A stretch of 64,000 nucleotides of DNA, from the NCBI GenBank assembly GCA_015680685.1, contig MNCI01004529.1:231241-295240 (forward strand). The letters are read 5' to 3'. The notes below the pieces were generated by a model, which saw nothing but the letters and a program-made list of their open reading frames with translations, made no database searches and was not told the DNA's origin. The stretch is from Gnetum montanum. Its lineage: Eukaryota > Streptophyta > Gnetopsida > Gnetales > Gnetaceae. Shown here one piece after another: positions 11,345-23,462 of the stretch. The stretch's first letter is position 1. Every line of letters starts with the position of its first letter. The position numbers and the translations under genes were made by a program.

Positions 11345-12766
11345 AATCAACTTCTGAACAACAACTACATGTTGGAAGAAAGTAATGAATTGTACACACA
11401 CATTTTACTGGTACATGTGTCTATAACCACGAACATCCAATGATTGCCAGTATTGAATGGGATGCAAAATAATCGTAGTCTTGATTCAACAAATTCATCC
11501 TAGTAAATTTTGGATTTCACATCTTCAGTAAAGTCCTTCTCTACCGTGAACACATCAACCTCTTCTTCAACCGATGTGTCACTTTCAACATTGATCACGT
11601 GTCTTTTTATGAGCTTCTTTGCTTTATGTCACAATGGGTTCTTTTGGCTATGTTACATCTGACTCTCGAGGGACTTTGCAAATGCTTGAAACATAGTATT
11701 AAATACAAAGTATTTTGCTGATGCTTGAAAATCAACATTAGCTTTTTGAAGCTGCTTAAGGTACATGATGTACACATTAATGACATCATCATCAAGTCAT
11801 TGTTTCCACCCAAGTTGGTATATAGACCTAAAAGACATTCTTGTGGTAACAAATGGGGGAAATGATGACAAAACAAGCACTTCACTATCTAAACTACCTA
11901 TGACAAGTAACTACATCACTCTATCAATTGTCATACATGACTGACCAATCAGGTTGATGAAGTCAGTAGGCTTCACTATTTGAACTGTACTAGAAGGTAG
12001 ATCAATGGGGCTATTGAAGTCTACATCACCTACATGTGAACATTCATAATATGGACATCAACATACATAAACAAGTGATCCAAATAAGTCTACATACATG
12101 TCTCTTCATTTAAAGTATCTTGTTCAGATGCTTCTTTAGTGTCTCCTTCAATTGAATCAAATAATCTTTTGGTAGCCTTCCTTACAAGCATTCATTCATT
12201 TCTATTCAACACATGTACAATACAAAGACCATTGGAATTTATAAAAGATATGAACAATGTATTTAAAATACAAGGTTTTATAGCATGTCACAAACCTATG
12301 ATAGTATTATCCCCCTTGACATGAATGTCTTTGCTATTTGAAATGTTGACTACAACATTTTTTAATGACATAATTTCTTTGTTCAGTGTGAATATTTAAT
12401 TTCCCATTTTTTCAATCTTGGCAAGCAACTTTTGGTTAAAACTATTTTTTTAGTTGCATAACTCTCAATTTTGGCCTTCAATTGCATATTTTCTTCTATG
12501 AGACATGACCTATCTCATTTCAACTCCTCTAAAGCACTCAAAATTGCTAAATTGCTTTGAGAATAATTATTTAATGTCTTCATCACATGTTCCAACTTAT
12601 CCTTGATGGATTGGTGAAAGCATTTTTCATGTTGGAAACTATCATCGGTAGCTTGGCTTTTAGGCTCCTTCAAAAAATAGGAGGTCTCACCCTTGTTGGA
12701 CACTGATGCACTCTTCAAAATACTTGTAGGATCTAGAAGGACTATTCCATTCAGTTGGGTAGCCAT
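10983..12766 (-). pseudogene. Ulp1/C48 cysteine protease gene remnant (transposon-type)
   Basis: Proteins of this family cleave SUMO-like conjugates, and plant transposons often carry derivatives. On the minus strand the parts read in the expected order. A possible start MATQLNG is at 12766, followed by a charged, heptad-rich segment (ALEELK, ENMQLKAKIES). Next comes DDDVINVYIMYLKQL, the family's W-L-N-D-E-V-I-N block (about 11751-11804). Then LFCIPFNTGNHWMFVVIDT carries the active-site His at 11440-11442, and VYNSL follows, where the family has Asp in VYDSL. Finally ENGYDCDMY has Cys at 11196-11198. The Gln before ENGYDC is a TAA stop. Frameshifts and stops are scattered. Membership of C48 is strong. 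Linking the N-terminal segment to it is inference. Confidence 0.75.
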
Positions 12767-13640
12767 ACAATGAATTTTTTTTAAGCAATATTTGTGTCAC
12801 TATCCTGTCATAACCTTTCCCACCTCAACATCTCAAACATGATAATTATTGGGATATCAAATGGAACACTTTCATTGTTTTCCAATGCCCACATGAGTAA
12901 TATTGCATTATTGGAAATCTTTGCTTTCTTTGCTTTCATTGGAAATAAAGATCATTGCATAAATTTGGAAAACAACAAAAGCTCTGATAATTGTTGGGAT
13001 TATCATCTTTCATCTCAAATTTTTGGACATACTAGATTAGGTGAATCTCAATTTTTTTCCACTTTCATCCTTGACGGCTACCTCTTTATCACACAGAACT
13101 TGTATAACATCTACAATGTTATAAACATTGAAGGTGAAATTTTGTCATTGCATCTTAGCTTGTAGAGTACTTCTTGCAACGGACACACTATCAATTAATC
13201 ATTCATAATAGCGGCAAAAATATTTTTGTCATAACTTCTATCCATTGTCATCCATTGATAAATTCCGATTTTTTTCAATGTTTAGGAAAGAACAAACATT
13301 TCTGGCAAGTCTAGAATTGTTTACAGATTACGTTCACAAACAATGCCAATGGTTGCAATTCATGCAAATAAATAAAATAAAACACAAGAAGTACTCATGT
13401 GGAAGATCCCTTTTGCTAATCCCCATCATTCTAAGAAGCTCCATGTTCAAACACAACTTCAACAATATCTCCCAATGACAAGGACAACGTAATTAGAATA
13501 GCTTTCTAGTAATCCTGCAATAAAATTAAGATAATTGGAAAATGTTGTTAGCTTTGACAATATTTACTAGGGCATCATAATCAATTAAACATCTGTCAGT
13601 GATAACATAAATAATATCTATGAGAAATTATGTGACAAAA
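12767..13640. other. Region with no recognised gene
   Basis: A 123-codon plus-strand open frame (12794-13165) has no motif and lies antisense to what may be the 5' part of the Ulp1-like gene. I treat it as chance. A GCTCTGATAAT word at about 12980 resembles the reverse complement of a copia primer site, but no LTR is convincing beside it. Confidence 0.35.
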
Positions 13641-13654
13641 TAAAATTCACTAAA

Positions 13655-13815
13655 CTGCGAGGCCATGCGAATCGCATGTTCTCATAGAACATTTATCGCA
13701 TGGCCTCATAGAACATTTATCACAATATTCTACAAACACTTTTTCCAGTATCATCGCATGTCCTTGCAGATCACTTTTCCAGTTTTCTGCGAGGCCATGC
13801 CAGTCGCATGTCCGT
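13655..13815. repeat. Subterminal-type direct repeats (CTGCGAGGCCATGC units)
   Basis: CTGCGAGGCCATGCGAATCG starts at 13655 and recurs with changes at 13787. Between them CATAGAACATTTATC occurs at 13683 and 13707 (24-bp period), and CGCATG is repeated. The block resembles the starts of duplications A and B and the block at about 4540, suggesting ends of one DNA-transposon family. Confidence 0.6.
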
Positions 13816-14084
13816 CGTACATCAGAAATTCATGCAACGAGAGGCTACATGCTGCAGGACACTGCAGTAACTCTCATCCCTCATGCAATTCCCGGTGGCT
13901 CACACTGAAACTCCAAACAAACTAAAATATTGAATTTCCGACTGTAATGCGAGTGCATTTGGACAGACAACACAACGAATTTAAAGACATATTAGGAACT
14001 GCAGTGAATTAGGATGCAAAATGGCAGATACTAACGCAAAATGAGCTAAAAGCTACGTCTGTTCAAAAGAAATTCAAAATGGAT

Positions 14085-14156
14085 ACAGTAACTTACAGAA
14101 GCGCGAGGAGGATTGAATTTACAGTAACTTACAGAAGCGCGAGGAGGATTGAATTT
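14085..14156. repeat. Perfect 36-bp tandem duplication at the island edge
   Basis: 14085-14120 and 14121-14156 are identical 36-bp units. Each contains TTACAG|AAG, a good splice acceptor if read on plus, and CT|GTAAGT, a near-consensus donor if read on minus. The duplication would therefore double a splice site on either strand. Perfect identity implies that it is recent compared with the surrounding decayed DNA. Confidence 0.9.
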
Positions 14157-15110
14157 GGGGCCTAGGCTGAGAGGCGGAGTGCTCAGGGGGCTGAAGGAGA
14201 CTCTGGGCCCCCGCTATGAGCAGTGGCTTGGCAGAAAGGCGCAAACGGAGGCTAACGGCTGTTTATGTACATTGCAGCTGCTCCGAAAGGGCAAATGGCT
14301 GTCGACGTCGGACAGTGCTGCAATGGTGGTATGTTTTTGTTTTCGACATCGGCTTTTGGATGCACATGCCATGAGGAACTGACGATCATGCATAATATGG
14401 GTATGGCTGGGACATACATACGTTTATTAAAGTCTAAAGAGAACAGCTATAACTTTTGCCTTATCGGCACTCCTTTCCGCCGCCCCGCTTTTGTTATTTT
14501 CGACTCTCTGTATCGGTCGTTCTTATCGTTGCAGAACAAATGTGGCACACGGATTCCTTGTGAAGCCAGAAATATTGTTTAAATGCGCAAATACACGGCG
14601 TACATATGGTTTTTGGTATGATACGGTATGGTAAGAATTACATCCCACGGCAACGGCGAAAGCGGAACTCGGCGGAAGGTATGACATCAGAGCTATACTG
14701 TATTTGGTGGAGGAAAGCGGTCCATGCCGACCTGCCGCCCAGATTGAAGTTCCAAAAGGAGATCTGCTTTTCTGCAAATGTTTGGACCTCTGCTTTTTAC
14801 TGGTCAATGGAACACGGTGATTCTGAAATTCGTGGTACACTAGGTCTTTCAATCTCAGTTGCAGTTATCGTACGTCGCCTATGGGCGTTCCGTTTTAGTG
14901 GTTGCAGTAGTTTATTCTTTTACGGTTGCACTTTTCTTTACTGCTAAATGCCAGCATCGTGAAAGGATGGAAATTTCAAACCTTGTATTATTGTTGTCAT
15001 GATCTGGCTCTGCCGAAAAAGGATTGAAGCATTTCGCTTTCTGCTTTTAAAAGGCAGGCCCCCACGAGATTACCGGTCAAAAACTATCTTGATTTATGGA
15101 ACCCCACACA
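14157..15110. other. Isolated CpG-retaining island, possible host promoter or exon
   Basis: CpG is frequent here (for example at 14223-14305, 14466-14530 and 14641-14740) but scarce for kilobases on both sides. All six frames are unusually open, so open frames alone prove nothing. On the minus strand, 14276 to about 14096 gives a short Ser/Arg/Leu/Ala-rich stretch (SLRLRLSAKPLLIAG) running into a GTAAGT donor. This resembles the start of an organelle-targeting exon but lacks an in-frame ATG after the nearest upstream stop. On plus, PRYEQWLGRKAQTE has no known match. Candidates are the unmethylated promoter and first exon of a host gene, or a gene fragment captured by a MULE. I do not assign a function. 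Confidence 0.4.
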
Positions 15111-15724
15111 GTAGTGTTATAAAGCACCCCAATAGTGAACCTTGTTACTGACCAAGAGTCGTGGCGTAACAGAGATCTTACATGAGAATATAAAGCCGTT
15201 CCAGTAGTATTAAAGCCTTGTAAATTGCCATAAATTCAGGTGTTTAGTTCACTAAAATGAGGATTTGCACCATGAATTTTGTTTTTCTCAAAGGATGTCT
15301 TTATTCTCATATGCTTTGGTTGATTGAATCAGCTGGTTTTCTTAACAATTTTGCTAAAATGAAAGGTAATTTTGCTTTATTTTAATTTAATATCATTGTT
15401 TGTTAATTTCAATTTGATTTATAATGTAAATCAAATTTGTTCACTATTCAACTCAATTTAGATGCTTGTATCAATTTAGTTAACATAATAATGAATTTCA
15501 ACATTTTACATTTCAAATCTACTTTCTATTGAGTCTACTTTAGCTTAATTTATGATACAAATTAATCCTTAAAAGAGATGTCATGGTAAAAATACAAAGG
15601 TAGCCTTGTTTTGTATATGACAATGTGTTAGATGCACTTGAACTAAATATATGTCCTCAAACTTGCACACCTGGAAAAAGTTGAGGTTTCTTTTGATAGT
15701 AAGAAATACACTAGTCTCACTAGG

Positions 15725-15832
15725 TTTGCATTTAGGAAGTTGTTGGGAAAAGCTTCACTTTTGGGAGCTTAATCCAAGTTTGCATTTAGGAAGTTGTTGG
15801 GTAGATCTTCATTTGTGGAAGCTTAAACCTCT
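15725..15832. repeat. Two-copy 54-bp tandem repeat
   Basis: TTTGCATTTAGGAAGTTGTT starts at 15725 and again at 15779. The rest of the unit, including an AGCTT/CACTTTTGGGAGCTTAA-like part, is repeated with several differences. Flanking DNA at 15111-16100 is AT-rich and shows no gene. Confidence 0.8.
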
Positions 15833-16101
15833 AAACCCTTAGCATATCATCAATGTTCACTTGTGGTGTTGGCAAATGCCATGGGGCAAGATTCACTTCA
15901 AAACATTTACTCTATAATGAGTTTTGATGATTTGGAATTCATAGTTAGCAATTTCATTATGAGTTTATGAAGAGTCAAAATAAAATATAACTTTTGGGAA
16001 GGGGAAGAAAATGGTTTTATGGAAGGTTCAATAGAATAGGTTTTAATATATAATGAAATGGGTTTAGTGAAAAAATGAAATTGATAGTAAAGATTGCAAA
16101 A

Positions 16102-16130
16102 AAGAAGAAGAAGAAGAAGAAGAAGAAGAA
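16102..16130. repeat. (AAG)n microsatellite
   Basis: About nine and a half uninterrupted AAG units. It abuts the truncated left end of LTR-4 and may mark the breakpoint. Confidence 0.95.
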
Positions 16131-16137
16131 AGAAATT

Positions 16138-17057
16138 GATACATGACCTAATTGTATTCTATGGATTGGACCAGTAGTGGTACCTAGATCATTTAGAGTA
16201 ATTGTAGGTCACTATCTTCCTAGTTATACTCGTGTGACCTTTAATGCCTATGGTTAAGTATAATTGAGGCATATGATCGTGATGTTGTAATATCCATGAT
16301 TAAAATACTATTAAACTATTAAAGTTTAATGTAATTAATCTAAGGATGGAAAGTATAGTATGTTCTAGCCTAAGCAATGAGTAGTAGTTCCCAACTTGCC
16401 ATATACATCCTAAACTTACACCACTGCTATTGGGTGACCACATGTCCACTATCAAGCATGCCAAGTGTAACACTACTAGGATTATCAAATGACAACATAT
16501 TTATGCTTGGAGTTGGCCATACTTATTCTGCCTAATCAATGTACATTTGAATTGAAAATATTAAGTAAATGCATGAAAGGAAACAACAATAGAAATAAAT
16601 TGCAATTAAGAAAAAATTAGACTAAGTCAAAGTGTTTCAATGAAAGTAAATTAATCTCAATATTATATCACCCTTAAATTTTATATAGGTATAAGATCAC
16701 TTAAATAAGACTTTGTCAATTAACTCAAATTCATGTTGCGAGCATTTACTAATTGTTTCTAACTTCTATAGTTTCAAACTACAAGAGGTTTGCTATACTA
16801 ATGACTAAATGGTGCCATAAATGCAATAGGTGATGCATTCAAATTTACATTATGGGCACTTGTTGACTATTTCTAACATCTACAGTTTTGAACTACAAGA
16901 ACTTCACTATACTAATGACTAAAAGGTGTCATAAATGTAGTAGGTGATGTATTTATATAGGAAAAATTGATAGCTACACCAACACTAATGCATTAACATA
17001 GCTTACTCTACATCAATGCTAATGTGTTGATGCATTCGTCTTAGATACTATTCATTA
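16138..17057 (-). mobile_element. 3' LTR of a minus-strand gypsy element (LTR-4)
   Basis: The right end on the minus strand reads TAATGAATAG and is preceded by a polypurine tract, ATGAGGGTA. Ahead of that is CTCAAGGATGAGTTTT, the same pre-tract sequence seen in G1, G2 and G3. Internal words match the plus-oriented LTR at 23463 (for example GTTTAGGATGTA...CAAGTTGGGAA) and, more weakly, the G1 LTR. The left end lacks about 50 bp compared with relatives and abuts an AAG microsatellite. Confidence 0.8.
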
Positions 17058-17279
17058 TACCCTCATGATTGACTCAAAACTCATCCTTGAGTGAAGCAAA
17101 ATTGGGATAGATTTTGTTTATAAAATGTTGGGATAATCACTTTGATTAATCAATTGACTAACTCATTGTAACTTGAGTGTTCCATCATAAAATTTATTCA
17201 AGTGATTTGATAAGTTCGATGAAACAACAAAATTTAGACACATTGGTCCTTACAAAAACCTGTGCAAAATTACAAAATT

Positions 17280-19090
17280 AACCAAGGCATTTGCCTTAAG
17301 TGGTGCCAGGTGGTGATGGCTTCTCATGCCTAGGTAGTTCTTATAGTTGATTTGCTACTATTGTTGTTGTAGACACTTTCTAAGAACAAGATAGAATTTA
17401 TAATATCTCATGCATATCAATAAAGCAGGTTGTAAAATGTTTGTGTTTGATGTTGAACACCTTTACTATTACATTTAATTCTTGGTAGTCTATCATTCTC
17501 TTGGTCAAGTTCTCTACGACATCTCATTGATTTGTGAACTTCTCATTAAGAACCTTAAAGTTTGCATTTGCAATTTGTAACTTCTAAATTGTTTCACAGT
17601 GGAGCTTGTGCTAATTTTCATACAATAAGAATGAGGCAATCACTTGTTTCTTCAACTTAGTTCAAGGTCTACCAACAATTAGCATTGTAAGATTTATGCA
17701 ACATAAATTAATCAGCTTTATGTATTTCATCATGTCCTCAATATACAGATCCTTCATCTTCATCTTTTCCTAATTGAGGCATCACAACCATCAAAGATTA
17801 GTTGCCAAGTATCATCTACAATCTATTGGATGGCGACATTTAGTTTGGTCTTAGCCACTTGGACCTCCTTCTCATTGATTTCTTTCTAAAGGTCCACTTG
17901 CTCCTTGTAATGATTTTTAATTCTTTTGTATATGGTGGCCTTATTCTTCCATATAATGATTTCGATTGTTAATTTTTACCTAATTTCCTTTACTTCTTCC
18001 ATCAAGAGATTCCTATTTTTGGCCATCAATCTAAGCACATCTTCAATAACTTTTACTAACTACTCTTGAAGGTGCTTAAGATAGTCTTCCATTTGATTCT
18101 TTTCCCATTCAATATTTTGTAATCTTTTATATTTTGTGGTAATAGATTTATCCTCATCTACCAACCTAGTGATGTCCTTGTTTAGTACATTCACCATTAC
18201 ATTGGATAGGGTAGCATCCCTTGTGGTTTTCTCCTTTTCAATATCTACCAACTACTACTTAGCATTTGGCTTGTTGAACACTTCATTTCTTGTTGGGCTA
18301 AGTTTGTGGATTACTAGATTTGATATCTAGGCACCAAGTTGTGCAACTTATTCTTGTAGTTATTGGTTCAACAACTTAGCCTACTATAATTGGATCTCAA
18401 AGATAGCTAATTTCCCTTTGGTATTGATGAGCTTAGGTTAGACCAATATAATATCTTTAGCAATGTTGAAGATTATGTCATCCATAACTTACATATTTTT
18501 TATTTTCAAGATTTTTTGAGTCATACTAGATTCACCATCATTTGTAATTGATTTTCCAAGGATTAGAGAGAATAAATAGCATTACTTTAAATAACTAGTT
18601 GAGATGTAGTGGTTAATAGTTAGTTTTAGAAAAAATAACTAGTTGTAGGAAAAGAAAGGAAAGGAAAAAAAAAAGAAAAAAAATTAAAGATATAACAAAT
18701 ATAATAAAAAAACTTGTTATAGGAAAAAATAAATAGGAAAAAAAAGAAAAGAAAAGGATTTTATTCTTGCAAGGTGATGATAACATTTCAAATTTGGTTA
18801 ACAAATGTAGGTACACTAACCCTAGTAACATTGAACAATTTTGAAAAATCATCATGTTGCCAATCCATTCTCTAAGAAAATTCTTGTGAGTGACTTGTGA
18901 TCTTCCAAAGGTGCTTGGTGACTTATACTAGGTGCAATTGAGCTAGGTCTAGCACCTATGATTCCTATAGTAGGTATGGTTACAACTATTGCTGAACTTG
19001 ATGTTGTTGCTATCCCAATGTTTGGTAGTGGCGACAGTGCATCCTTCTAAAACTAGAGTGGTGGCTTTTTCTTTATCATTTCTTATCATG
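17280..19090 (-). pseudogene. Extra 3' ORF of a gypsy element, C-terminal coiled-coil part
   Basis: The minus-strand DNA matches, word for word in places, the region next to the 3' LTR in G1 and G2. Examples are the antisense of GTTTGATGTTGAACACC, the TCATTCTCTTGGTCAAGTTC-like block and the TTTGCATTTG...TTGTAACTT block. The best open segment (18060-18251) reads as a charged heptad-rich helix (KDITRLVDEDKSITTKYKRL). An A/G-rich tract at 18655-18755 interrupts it. The N-terminal domain with the EWYxGET block was not found, because the element is cut at about 19200 by the next one. It is the fourth copy of this ORF family in the window and has no known biochemical role. Confidence 0.6.
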
Positions 19091-19203
19091 ATGTTGTAGT
19101 TGCCCTACAAAGGACATGATTGTTGAGGTATTTTATCAAGTTTAACATGTTAAACAAGGTCTATATCAATAACATCATGTATGTTTACAATACACCATCA
19201 TGG

Positions 19204-19568
19204 TGTTAGTACTTGATTAGTTAACATTTGTTATAAGTAATTTAGCTCTTTAAATTTTCAATTAATATAACTATTCATTGTATTTGTTCATTCTATTGAC
19301 ATGACTATTTTCCTTAACCTATCTATGTTTTGATTTTGGTTCTTTTTAGAGGAGTATATATAGAACATAATAATAGAGATACATTATTTAATATTATGTT
19401 TCACTATTTATTTTTGGTTATGGTTTAGATGTAATGTATGTGAGTAATACTACGAATAACATAATATTCATGGTGTGTTAATATTTATGTTTTGTGTTCA
19501 TGTTATGATGATCATCAAAGTGTTCTAATTTCTTAGACCTAGTGATCTAAGCATCATATAACTTTACA
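19204..19568 (+). mobile_element. Short 5' LTR of a tRNA-Met-primed element
   Basis: The stretch starts TGTTAG, has a TATA-like AGTATATATAG (about 19353-19363) and ends TTTACA, directly followed by a primer site. The start is set by the TG before TTAG and is uncertain by a few bases. I did not find the matching 3' LTR. Confidence 0.55.
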
Positions 19569-19580
19569 TGGTATCAGAGC
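19569..19580 (+). other. Primer binding site, tRNA-Met type
   Basis: TGGTATCAGAGC exactly matches the primer site complementary to the initiator tRNA-Met 3' end that is typical of plant Ty1/copia and many small non-autonomous elements. Confidence 0.8.
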
Positions 19581-20051
19581 AAGTTTTGATGGCTTAGTTG
19601 ATCAATATCATGAAACATTTATGGTGATTTGATAGTTAGAAGCATTTAATGTTAAGGTAAGTATAAATACGAATCATAGCATTTAATATTCACATTTGCA
19701 ATATCACAAAAACTACAGAGAGCTTAGCACAATAAGAAGAATCTTGATTTTTCAAGCTTGTTAAGTTCTAAACTAATGTTCTTTTTTCAATTACCATCTA
19801 GTAAATGTTTAAATCCATTTCCTAATGAAAATGTTGCAGTTTTTCTTGCAAATTCAAAGACATGAGTTATTTTGTAATTTTAGGATTGTGGATTGTGTAA
19901 GTTTGAAATTTATGTTGTAAATTAGTTTATAGTTAATAGTAGTCATTATGCAATGACTTGAGTTTACAACACATGTTATTTCTCTTTGTTTAAAATTCAA
20001 CTTTAGAAAGTATTAGTTTTTTAAAAGTTGCAAACTAATTGTTTGTTGAAA

Positions 20052-22090
20052 TGAGTTAAGGTGGAAGAGGAAAAGGTAAGTCGCATAGCTCTTCAAAAAG
20101 GAAGTACAATGATCATATCTTGCCACTAAATTTCTCAGAATAATTGTAGAGTGAAACATCATCATCATCCCCACCACTAGAACCACCACCAAAAAGTTAC
20201 CATGGAAATCCCCACAATGAAACCTCTAGATTAACATCAAAAACCAATACTAAGAAGTTGAAATTACATTTTTCAATGACCATCCATTACAAAGCTATGG
20301 TCAACAAAACAAGAGATTTTAATATAATATTGGTAAAATAAGTATATGTTAAATATCTAGCTCCTAGGGTTAATGTTCAATATTAGTTCTATGATCTAAC
20401 ATTAACCATAGAGTTGGTAAAGTTAGGTCACAATGCTAAATTGGAGAGGTTAGGTTTAACATCATTCATGGAGTTTATGGTATTAAAGGATATTATAGTG
20501 GTCGACAATTTTGTGAGGACCTACAATAAAAGTTAGTTGATTTATCAAGCAAAAAAGACTTGAATATTATCTATAATTCAAAAGAGGTTCTTGTGGTTCT
20601 ATTTTCATATGGTGAAAACAAATTTTGCATTAAAGAAAGTAATGTTTTCCATGCATCAATTGCTAGAATGCTTTGTGAATGAGGATGAATGGGGAAATGC
20701 TTGCACCACTATCATTGCAAGAATCCTAATTTCATAGCATAGGATGTCATACTTTGGCTTGATTGATATTATTGCTTGCTAGGTAGCTATGAAGGACAAG
20801 GGGAATGTAATCTCTTATTTTGTTATGTCTTTTCTACACCACAGTAAAGGAGGGAAGCCATGTGGATTAGTTGTTTATTCTAAATATGAAAATGAAGGAA
20901 TAGGTATTATTGTATTATATTACATCTACCTTTCATTTTTTCTATGACTACCTCTTACTAACATTTTTCAAAATTTTCAATAATGGCAACATTGTGGATG
21001 TCACCACAACAATGAAAAGTAAGAATAAAGAGTTGGTTTCACTATTGTTTCTTGAAGCTTTCTCAAAGCTAAAGCGAACTACCATGAAGCTTTCAGAAAT
21101 CAAATAGCTTATTGATATCTAGCATGAGAGGTGAGTGTGATTACTTGACTCCATTCACAATGCATGTGGTGATGTAACACCATAGCTTTGATAATAAAAT
21201 TTCACGTTAGGAAGTCACCATTAATTTCTTCAAGGCATTAGTGTTGAAGACCTCATGAAGGAACCTTATACAATAAAGTTGCATTGAAAGATTTTGGAAA
21301 TTTGAATGTAGATGAATTTTCATTAGTAATCATAGGTATAATTAAGAAGGATCCCAATAGATTTTCTAACATTAACTCTATCAAGGTGAGGAATGATTTA
21401 CTATATGACTTAATGTTTATGAACTACATTTTCGTGGGACACTATTTTAGAGTAGAAGCCTATGGTACAATGTTAAGGAATAATAAAATAATTTTTGATG
21501 CCACTTTGGCACAAAATAAGGCATTGAATAAAAACTTAAGAACTACTTATCAAGAAAAGGAGAAATATTCCAAAGCTTTTGAAAAATTTAAAGGAAATGT
21601 TGAAGATGTGCTACAGTTTGTAAAGAAGAAATTATAATAATTAGTTACACTAAAATAAGCAAGGAACACTATGGGTTCTAGTATAAAGATGGAGCTTAGA
21701 AGCAAAGTAGAGGAATTAGCAGTGAGAACTATGAAGTTAAAGAATGATAAACTCACAATACAAAATAATACCTCTAAACTCTAAGAAAATGTTAACTCCC
21801 TACAAAACTGTGTAAAATATCTCACTAAATAAAACAATGAGCTATCAGAAGCTTTTGATGTAGAATGGAAGAAACTAGATGCCATGGCGAGAGCTCTATA
21901 AGAATATGTTATGAATGAAAATTGTATAGATTACTATAAAGAATTATTAAAATACACCCTTGGTAAAGGTTATGAGCTTTAACATGTTAGCACCATGATG
22001 CCACCATTGTCTCTATAGTTTACATTGAAGTTCAAGCTAAGATGCAAAAGATGGCTACTAATCAAAAAGTGAAGAAGTTGGAGTAGGGTC
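20052..22090 (+). pseudogene. Internal gag-like region of the element at 19204, unassigned
   Basis: Downstream of the primer site a broken plus frame begins MS(stop)GGRGKGK and is Ser/Pro/Lys-rich. It continues with KEVLVVLFSYGENKF...SNVFHASIARML at about 20580-20680 and an acidic segment at 21284-21637. A heptad-rich tail follows (ALNKNLRTTYQEKEKY, KAFEKFKGNVEDVLQF, KVEELAVRTMKLKND). No protease, integrase or reverse transcriptase motif is visible. It could be a gag-only (LARD-like) element. The coiled-coil tail also resembles the general style of the extra ORFs of the gypsy family, but I found no shared motif. Confidence 0.4.
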
Positions 22091-22189
22091 ACTTCGATTT
22101 GATTAACCCTTCAAAAATACATCAAATCCAAATTGTATGCAAGGTAAAATTATTGCTAGAAAATAAGAAAACTAGGTATATTTATTACT

Positions 22190-22870
22190 TCAAAAGAAGA
22201 TTATAGTTACAATGGAACCACAATACCAAAAAACATACATAAATAACACACTTATACACTCAATGATATTGTAGAGTAGGAGGCTCTACAATCACACAAG
22301 ATTATCCTTGATTCAAGGATCAATCTCAAGGATCTCTTGTCTTCTTCATAGGGATGACATACAAAAACCAAGATCCAACATACAAAGACTCAATGACTAA
22401 TACCACATGCACATAATTAATCACACAACTCTCATGTTCCCAGAAACATACAATGCAAACTAATATTTATCTAAAAATAGAGATAAAAATTTAAGGAAAA
22501 CTTTTCCACACTTGATTCAATATTCTTAGCTATTTTCCATCTTGGAATTTCCACTTTAGAACTTTTTGTAGTGGAATAAGAAATCTACAAGTTTGGCAGG
22601 ATGTCTCTCTATCAAATTTTTCTTATATATGAGATGTCTATAGGTAAGGGTAAATACGTATACTTGGGACAAGATATCTCCCTTAGCATTAGGATTTCTC
22701 CCTAGAGACATTTCCTTTTAAGCCAAGACATCTTCATACTAGAGTAAGACATCTCCCAAGATAATAAGATGTCTCTTGTCAAAAGTTTATCTCTCGTCCA
22801 AGACATCTCTTAAGAGTCTAGAACATCTACTACCTATCTAAAACCTTCATTTGTTCACTATTAGGATGAT
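22190..22870 (-). repeat. LTR-like block with repeated AGACATCT motifs
   Basis: The plus strand between 22597 and 22830 carries many GACATCT, AGATGTCT and AAGACATCTC words. The minus strand has TCATATATAAG as a possible TATA box at about 22623-22633. The copia LTR at 56968-58145 has the same ATGTCT words in its U3, so this is probably a decayed copia-type LTR in minus orientation. Its ends are not resolved. Confidence 0.45.
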
Positions 22871-23462
22871 AAGGGGTTTAGAAGAGGTATTTCTACACTA
22901 GGAATTAGTTGAAGATGTTTCATTGCTATCCTCTAAAACCCCTACGATTCTTGAAGAGTCCATGTTGAAGGATTTTATTCTAGAATTAAAGCTTGGATCA
23001 TCATAAATTTTTTTTTGAAAATTTGATGAAAGCAAATAGAGACTCATTTGCTAATTGATGGTTCAAGCTATTTAATCTCCGTATTTGTATTTACTTATAA
23101 CCTTTTGTGTTAGACAATAAAGTTATTTAACTTTGAATTTGTCATGATAAGCATGTATTTCTCTTGTATGGTTTAATATTTGGTTATGTTATAATTTATT
23201 TTGAAGGAGATAATTACCCCTAATATCTCTATTTATTTTCCTTGTACTTTAGAAATTATTTAAAAGTGGCTAAATAATTAACAACATTAGGTTAGAAAAG
23301 AAAAGTTGCACACCTTCATCTTGTACTTATAATAATATTAGCTTTACTAATTAGAGATATAACTAATTATTGTTTGGTCAAATGGTGCTCATTATGAAAT
23401 GCAATATTCCACTTTAGAGCATTAATTCACAACTATTGATTGTACTTTTAAATTTCTAATTC
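22871..23462. other. AT-rich spacer with no recognised feature
   Basis: No motif, repeat or coding signal that I can support. Confidence 0.4.

Noticed and set aside
12980-12996. GCTCTGATAAT followed by TGTTGGG, looking like an antisense copia primer site plus LTR start
   Set aside because: No LTR end, TATA box or copia coding sequence in the right place, so I could not support an element here.
12794-13165. 123-codon plus-strand open frame
   Set aside because: No motif, low-complexity composition, and antisense to the likely 5' part of the Ulp1-like gene. Its length is plausible by chance.
14523-14947. Overlapping open frames on both strands of the CpG-rich block (109 and 113 codons)
   Set aside because: GC-rich DNA has few stops in any frame. 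Neither translation shows a recognisable domain or start context.
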